From NCBI RefSeq assembly GCF_001625305.1, contig NW_017802380.1, positions 4,205,895 to 4,269,894 of the forward strand: a DNA stretch of 64,000 nt, given 5' to 3'. Position numbers and translations under genes: made by a program. Below the pieces are notes generated by a model that saw only the letters and a list, made by a program, of their open reading frames with translations, was not told the DNA's origin and ran no database searches. The DNA is from Branchiostoma belcheri (Eukaryota > Chordata > Leptocardii > Amphioxiformes > Branchiostomatidae). This document shows positions 58,891 to 64,000 of this stretch, piece by piece (positions within the stretch are counted from its first letter, which is position 1; each line of letters opens with the position of its first letter).

Positions 58891-61872
58891 ATGGCGACTT
58901 CAGTGCCACTGCCCACATTTGTTGCGAACCCAGAACCAAGCGGGAAGGGCCAGAGCTCCATCATGGACGACTTTATGTACGGCACCAACGTGGCGTCTTC
59001 GCACGTCTACATCAGAATGGGTAAGTGTGTTATTAACCATACGTGCTGGGGTGTATTGAAGTATCAAGTATGAAACGAAGACGAAACAGTTGTCTAACTG
59101 AGCACGGCACTCCACAGGCAAACGCCCAAGTTATGGAACTTCTTCAACACAACAGGTGTTTTATAATACAATGATAATAATATAATACAAAGTTTACGTC
59201 AGAATCTGCAAATTTGACCTTAAGATGGTTTATACGTACCAGCCGAATGATCTTGAAAGCAAATGCGACTTTACCCCCCACCCCTCCCCTTTTCATGTTG
59301 GTTTCACTTCCTCTTTTCCATAGAAGTGACACAAGTATTGTCCATATTTTGCTCCAGGGCCAAGAAAGATAAAAGTACACAGTACATCATTAAGTAAACA
59401 TTTTCTCATAGGAGGATTGTATGCATATTATTCAAGTGGCTCTTTCTTATAGCTCTATAAAAACAACATAGCATTAATTTGTTGGATTTATAATGATTCA
59501 ATCTGACATAATGTTACATGTATAGAAAAGATAGATATATGTTGACAACTTCCCCTGTCTTGCAGCCTTCCTGAGAAAGGTGTATGGCATCCTGTCCATG
59601 CAGCTGGCCCTGACCACCCTCATGGGGGCACTCTTCATCTACACTCCAGCCATCAAGACATTTGTACAAGGAAGGTGAGCACACACCCCATACAGTACCC
59701 TGCCATTTTAAGATGTAGTGCAAACCACTACCCTGTCTACAGAGCCCATAATATCTACAGTGCAAAAGCTCTGAATGGCTGGTGTGCTCCAAGCAGAGGT
59801 TGGATGGGAAGATCGTTCTTTAGATTTGCCCTGTCTTCTGACGGTCAATGGGGCAAGGCAATCTCATCCAACCCCTGCTTGGAAAGTCATGCTTTGGCAC
59901 GCCTTTCAAACAAGCTATTTGGAAAGTAGCTCCATCAACATTCTTTAAAAGTATAAGTTGTTGTGATTACTTTTGACTCTTGGCAGTGGAAAGCATTCTG
60001 GAAAGGCACTGTTAGTTTTTTTTATTTATTTTTTAATTTTTTATTGTCCAAACAGTACCCGTGCAGTCGCAGCCTGAATACGGCTGAATTGATGCAGGGT
60101 ATCACATAATAATCAATACAAATCACAACAATTACAACAATCAAATAATACAAATGATACACATGTTTGTTCCACAATTATTTTTTGTGGAACTGTCGCA
60201 AGGGTCTGTGCGGCTGCCATTCGGCGCCACAAGGTGACCTCAATACGACTTTCCCCAACCGAAGTTGGGTACCCATTCACACCTGGGTGGAGTGAGGAAA
60301 GTCGTGTTAAGTGCCTTTCCCAAGGGCACAACGTCGGGGCGCATGTTCAGACATGTACCGGGTACGACTCGGAATCGAACCCGGGTCTCCCCGGTTCATA
60401 GTCGATTGCTCTAACCACTACACTACCCGACGCCACATAGTTAAGCATGTGCAGACAAGTGTTGTGCCTGCTGGCAAGAGTTGGATGTACAATGTATTGA
60501 ATCTATTCTACTGTTTCAAACAAGTCTTTTACACATGATCAAACTTGTTGTTTCAGCCCCACCCTACTGATGGTTGCCCTGTTCCTGTCCCTGGGTATCC
60601 TGGTGGCCTTACACGTCAAACGTACAGAGTACCCAACCAACATGTACCTACTGGCAGCTTTTGTAAGTTATTACTACCATTCATAGGTATGCCGCATTGT
60701 GTGTATTGAACTTGCAGAATCACAGACAGACAAGCCAAAATAATACTTCACTACCTTGGGGTGAAGTTTCAAAGTGCGGTGAAGTGTAGATTCCATGAAG
60801 GAAGAATTTTTAGACCTAAAAGTTGCTTACAAGCATATTCCATGCATTCCACCCACTCAATGTAAGATACGTCTTTTTCTTGTCCTCACAGACATTCGTG
60901 GAAGCATACTCAGTTGGGACCTTAGGTGAGTTATATCTAAATTATACACATGTAATGTTTGTATATTTTAAAACTCCTTTACAACACTTGTCCTGCCCAT
61001 TCTTCAATGCAGAACTCTAGTAAAACAAAACAATTGTGAGATAATGTACCACTGTGTCAGTTACAGATATGTACGTGGATCCAAAAAGTGACTCCATCCT
61101 CTAACTTCTGTCTGTTCTTCCCCAGTGACGTTCTATGACCAGGCGATTGTGCTGCAGGCGTTTGCCCTGACCCTGTCGGTGTGTGTGGGTCTGACACTCT
61201 ACACCCTGCAGAGCAAGAAGGACTACAGCTCCTGGGGGGCAGGGTAAGGAGTTACAACTTTGGTTATTAACTACTAGAAGTGACAGAACTGATTAGGCCC
61301 ACTTTCCAAGTGAAGTTTTTGGTTACTTTGCTGTTTTTTGGGAGTCCATTTTCATCATACTTTTTATTGTAGACCTACAGCTTAGAAAGAATGCTGTTGG
61401 CAAGTGCAGTCACTAGTATCACTGTATTATCAAATGGTGGGCATACTAAGTCTCTGTATCTTTTTCCCAGGTTGTTCTCTGCTCTGTGGATCCTCGTCAT
61501 TGCAGGTTTCCTCCATGTAAGTACAGATGTTTGTTATTTGATGATTTAAACATAAACTTGTATAATGTAGCTTTAGTTTTATAATACATGTACAAATGTA
61601 CGGGAACTCAAATTCACCATGTATTAGAGCAGTGGTAAACTGTAGCGTTGTCCCTATTACAGCTGTTCTTCCCCCGTAATGACTTCATGGAGATGGGTCT
61701 GGCGGTGGGAGGGGCCCTCCTGTTCTGCCTGTTCATCGTGTTTGACACGTCCATGCTCATGCACAAGCTGTCCCCTGAGGAGTACATCCTGGCCTCCATC
61801 AACCTGTACCTGGACATGATCAACCTCTTCCTGCACATCCTCAGGATCCTCAGCGAGGCCAACAAGAAATAA
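58891..61872 (+). CDS. TMBIM4: TMBIM4 (Lifeguard 4 / Golgi anti-apoptotic protein)
   Basis: Seven exons: 58891-59020, 59566-59674, 60557-60662, 60892-60925, 61126-61243, 61471-61516, 61663-61872; 250 aa, all phases consistent. The N-terminal [20 protein letters not shown] and the core HIRMAFLRKVY-like segment ([17 protein letters not shown]), [16 protein letters not shown] and the C-terminal [16 protein letters not shown] match human TMBIM4 closely. Seven hydrophobic segments are expected, as in the Bax-inhibitor-1 family. These proteins sit in Golgi/ER membranes, leak Ca2+ and restrain apoptosis. The 34-base fourth exon is unusually small. A SINE and a fold-back lie in its introns. Confidence 0.95.
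59788..59883. repeat. Fold-back element (CCAAGCAGAGG ends) in a TMBIM4 intron
   Basis: Ends CTCCAAGCAGAGGTTGGATG and CATCCAACCCCTGCTTGGA; the interior is only partly complementary (TTTGCCCTGTC / GGGGCAAGG). Ends resemble those of 58123-58338. No exact target duplication is seen. Confidence 0.82.
60016..60434 (-). mobile_element. tRNA-derived SINE
   Basis: Read on the minus strand, the head (60434 downward) starts GGCGTCGGGTAGTGTAGTGG with an A-box-like TAGTGTAGTGGTTAGAGCA and a B-box GGTTCGATTCC. It is followed by a tRNA-unrelated body containing CCTTGGGAAAGGCACTTAAC, and ends in an A-rich AATAAAAAATTAAAAAAT tail near 60016. That layout defines a SINE. No functional tRNA is implied. It lies in the second TMBIM4 intron. 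A clear target duplication was not found. Confidence 0.85.
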
Positions 61873-63330
61873 AGGAACGTCTTAAAGGATTGGAATGACA
61901 GACCAGTCCCACAACTAGATAACAAAGTTCTTTGCGAACATTTGTTACCCTGATGGGATAGTCACGAAGATATTGGCTGGGTATAAACCCCAATTTTCTA
62001 AGATTACAGTTTTTAAACTGGGACACAAAGAAATGTCACCAAATAATATTACCTTGGTACATTGTATTAATTTCAAAACATAGCCATATACTTGAATTTG
62101 CCCTGCAAAATTATAGGTTGGCTTCACTTTAAAATTGCATATGGTGTGAAATACAGCTGGGATAAGAATGTGTTGCCTTCATTGAAGACTGCAGAATCGT
62201 TTAAGGTGTTAGAAAGCAATGTGCAATGTGATATTCCAAAATGTTCTTCCATTGTAAGAATATGATAAACAGGTTGAAGTACTTTGAAATTACTTTATAT
62301 TTTGACTTACATATTGTATGTTTTTGCTGACCTGGATGCCAGAGTTGGCCAGTGTGCTTGGGGTATGACGTGGGGAGCTGTGGTAAAATTTCCTTGAGAG
62401 TTTAGATAATTTGATCATTATAGTTTCCAGCATGTATCTGTAGTATGTTTAACAGAAATGTTGTTATTATCAATTAATGGGAATCAGAATTACAGAGTAT
62501 TTATTGTGTCATACAAATTTAAAGGACTATTATGAAAATATTTTTGTGCTGCAAGGTATATGTTGTATTCAACATGTTCTTATGTCACAGCTACGGGACA
62601 GACTAGAGAAGGTGAAAAAGTAAGCTTTCAGAATCTGTCAGGAAAACTACATTAATTTCACCAAGAAGTAAGACAATAGACAGACGGAGGGAAAATGTCC
62701 AGACTGTGCATAATGTAAGAAATGACAAACAAGCCTGTAAAAGGTACTACAGCAGTACATACAAGTAAAAACAAGAAATCAAAGATTTCACACCTCTGTG
62801 AGTTGCTGTAAATTTCTTGTTTCAGTCATTTTAAATTTCTCTTGTTTCTGTATATGTTTCCCCACTGGCTTTCACAAGTCAACAGGCATGAATTTGCAGA
62901 TTGTGAATTTGTTTATAATTATTATCAAGATATAAACACATTTCTGTGCTAGAGACTGTAGAGGTGTCTTAATGCTGTAATAATTTGTATGTACATTATA
63001 TTTGGATTTGTTTGAAGTGTTCATAATGAACTTTATCCCCAAGTTTGCTACAATCACAGTTGAAATGTTGCTTCCTACATGTATATCTGGTGGAGGTACA
63101 AATTATGATGAATGATGCAGTAGTTGATTATGAACACAGCTATACTGTCATGAAACTTTGTGAGTCTTGCCTCATTGGCTAGTGTTGAGCTTCTTATGTG
63201 GAATAAATTGTGATTGGTCCAATTATTATGTGTCTCATAGTCTTGCATTGTGCAGTTGTGACTACCGATAGTGGATGTTGAGCGTTTGCACACACAAAAA
63301 CAAGTACATGTACTAGAAAATTTAAAACTG
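61873..63330. other. 3' flank of TMBIM4, convergent spacer
   Basis: AT-rich, without exons. The TMBIM4 3' UTR probably uses AATAAA at 63202-63207. On the minus strand, AATAAA (63339-63334) serves the gene on the right. Confidence 0.5.
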
Positions 63331-63333
63331 TTT

Positions 63334-63339
63334 TTTATT
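63334..63339 (-). terminator. Poly(A) signal of the right-edge minus-strand gene
   Basis: TTTATT on the plus strand, about 125 bp beyond the TAA/TGA-terminated frame at 63462. Confidence 0.55.
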
Positions 63340-63461
63340 GAAGTCATCAACAGGCTTTAGCCAGTCAACAGAATTTTTTTCAGATAGTAATAGGGTATCT
63401 ACAACTGTACATAGTAAATATACTAGTACCTAACATCTACATGCTTCCAAATTCAACTGCA

Positions 63462-64000
63462 CTAAGTTTTCTGAAGTTCTGTAATAAGCTGCTTTTTACT
63501 TGATGTCTCTTGACTAAACAGGAGGCTCCTGTCAGTTGTATCACTGCATCTTTCCTCCTCCACTATCCTGTACCTGTTATTCACATCTGGGACTTCTAAC
63601 CACAAGTGTTCTTGATCTTTGTCTTCCTTCCCATTCTTGCATGATGAAGATGCATCTACAGTTCCACAACCATGATCAGACTTCAATTCCTTGTCAGGTG
63701 GGGTTTCAGACGTTGCTAGGACTTGAGGTCTCTGAGCGGACGCCTTGTCACCTTTTGTTACCTCTTCATCAACATCACTGTCAGTCTCTGAGGAGGAATC
63801 AGATTCACTGCTGGTGTCAGTGTCATCAGAATCATCTTCAGTCTGTGACGAAAGATTTTCCTGATCAAGTATCTCCTTACTTGATGAAACTTTCTCAGTA
63901 CTGTTGTCCACCTTGCTAGTCAGAGATATTTGAACCATCTCAGCTACAGGTGCCTCCAGACCTGTTGTCTCACACCTGTCCTGTGCTTCTGACTCTTGTA
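63462..64000 (-). CDS. C-terminal part of an acidic, Ser-rich protein (partial, unidentified)
   Basis: The frame is open from the right window edge to a stop at 63462, at least 179 codons, with no splice site needed. It contains a Ser/Asp/Glu-rich block (DDSDDTDTSSESDSSSETDS) that looks like a CK2 target, a middle segment LWLEVPDVNNRYRIVEEE, and ends LITELQKT. The first ATG (63938) is internal to the open frame, so the true start lies outside the window. I do not recognise the family. The poly(A) signal just downstream supports a real last exon. Confidence 0.7.
   Translation of the reverse strand, partial: QESEAQDRCETTGLEAPVAEMVQISLTSKVDNSTEKVSSSKEILDQENLSSQTEDDSDDTDTSSESDSSSETDSDVDEEVTKGDKASAQRPQVLATSETPPDKELKSDHGCGTVDASSSCKNGKEDKDQEHLWLEVPDVNNRYRIVEEERCSDTTDRSLLFSQETSSKKQLITELQKT

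Noticed and set aside
60340..60434. A tRNA gene on the minus strand
   Set aside because: A and B boxes are present, but the sequence continues into a long body and A-rich tail and does not close an acceptor stem. It is the head of a SINE.

Overview
The window looks like animal nuclear DNA, most probably from a cephalochordate (amphioxus, Branchiostoma). Genes are split by many GT/AG introns on both strands. The recognisable proteins (CFAP20DC, TMA7, a Src-type tyrosine kinase, GTSE1, MANBAL, TMBIM4) have human counterparts but are diverged from them. Introns and spacers are full of short fold-back elements and microsatellites. The species call is an inference. All exon models below were read by hand from splice sites, reading phase and homology, without a transcript.

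Left part (1-8 kb): the 5' end of CFAP20DC on the minus strand shares a 435-bp divergent promoter with TMA7 on the plus strand. A complete tandem duplicate of TMA7 follows, including its introns and a candidate alternative last exon. The second copy is diverged, has a TATA promoter, and has a fold-back element ending just upstream of that promoter.

Centre (8.7-44 kb): this is the most unusual part. Two paralogous plus-strand genes flank the region. Each encodes a SAM-like N-terminus, FN3, an ephexin-type RhoGEF (DH-PH-SH3), then a Src-type SH3-SH2. The right-hand gene (35.6-43.9 kb, 1600 aa) continues into a Src-type tyrosine kinase domain. The left-hand gene (8.7-14.4 kb, 1016 aa) stops inside the SH2-kinase linker and has no kinase. 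The right-hand protein is thus a native germline GEF-SH3-SH2-kinase fusion, comparable in layout to the oncogenic BCR-ABL protein. In vertebrates, Src kinases and ephexins are separate proteins acting in one pathway. MANBAL, the human neighbour of SRC, lies about 13 kb downstream, which suggests that the kinase half descends from an ancestral Src locus. Between the two GEF genes lie two paralogous minus-strand genes of unknown function (14.7-26.7 kb and 29.2-33.9 kb). They are built almost entirely from small phase 1-1 exons, with a three-exon module (called X-Y-Z here) present twice in each gene and with several coding tandem repeats.

Right part (45-64 kb): GTSE1 on the minus strand has clathrin-type LID motifs at both ends and a possible alternative first exon encoding a membrane segment. 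It shares a short divergent promoter with MANBAL on the plus strand. TMBIM4 follows on the plus strand, with a tRNA-derived SINE in an intron. The C-terminal end of an unidentified acidic protein runs off the right edge on the minus strand.

At least five fold-back elements share TAGCCT termini. Four of them also have 9-bp target duplications, two exact and two slightly diverged, and a fifth has a weaker 7/9 match. This points to a recurrent mobile family in the locus.
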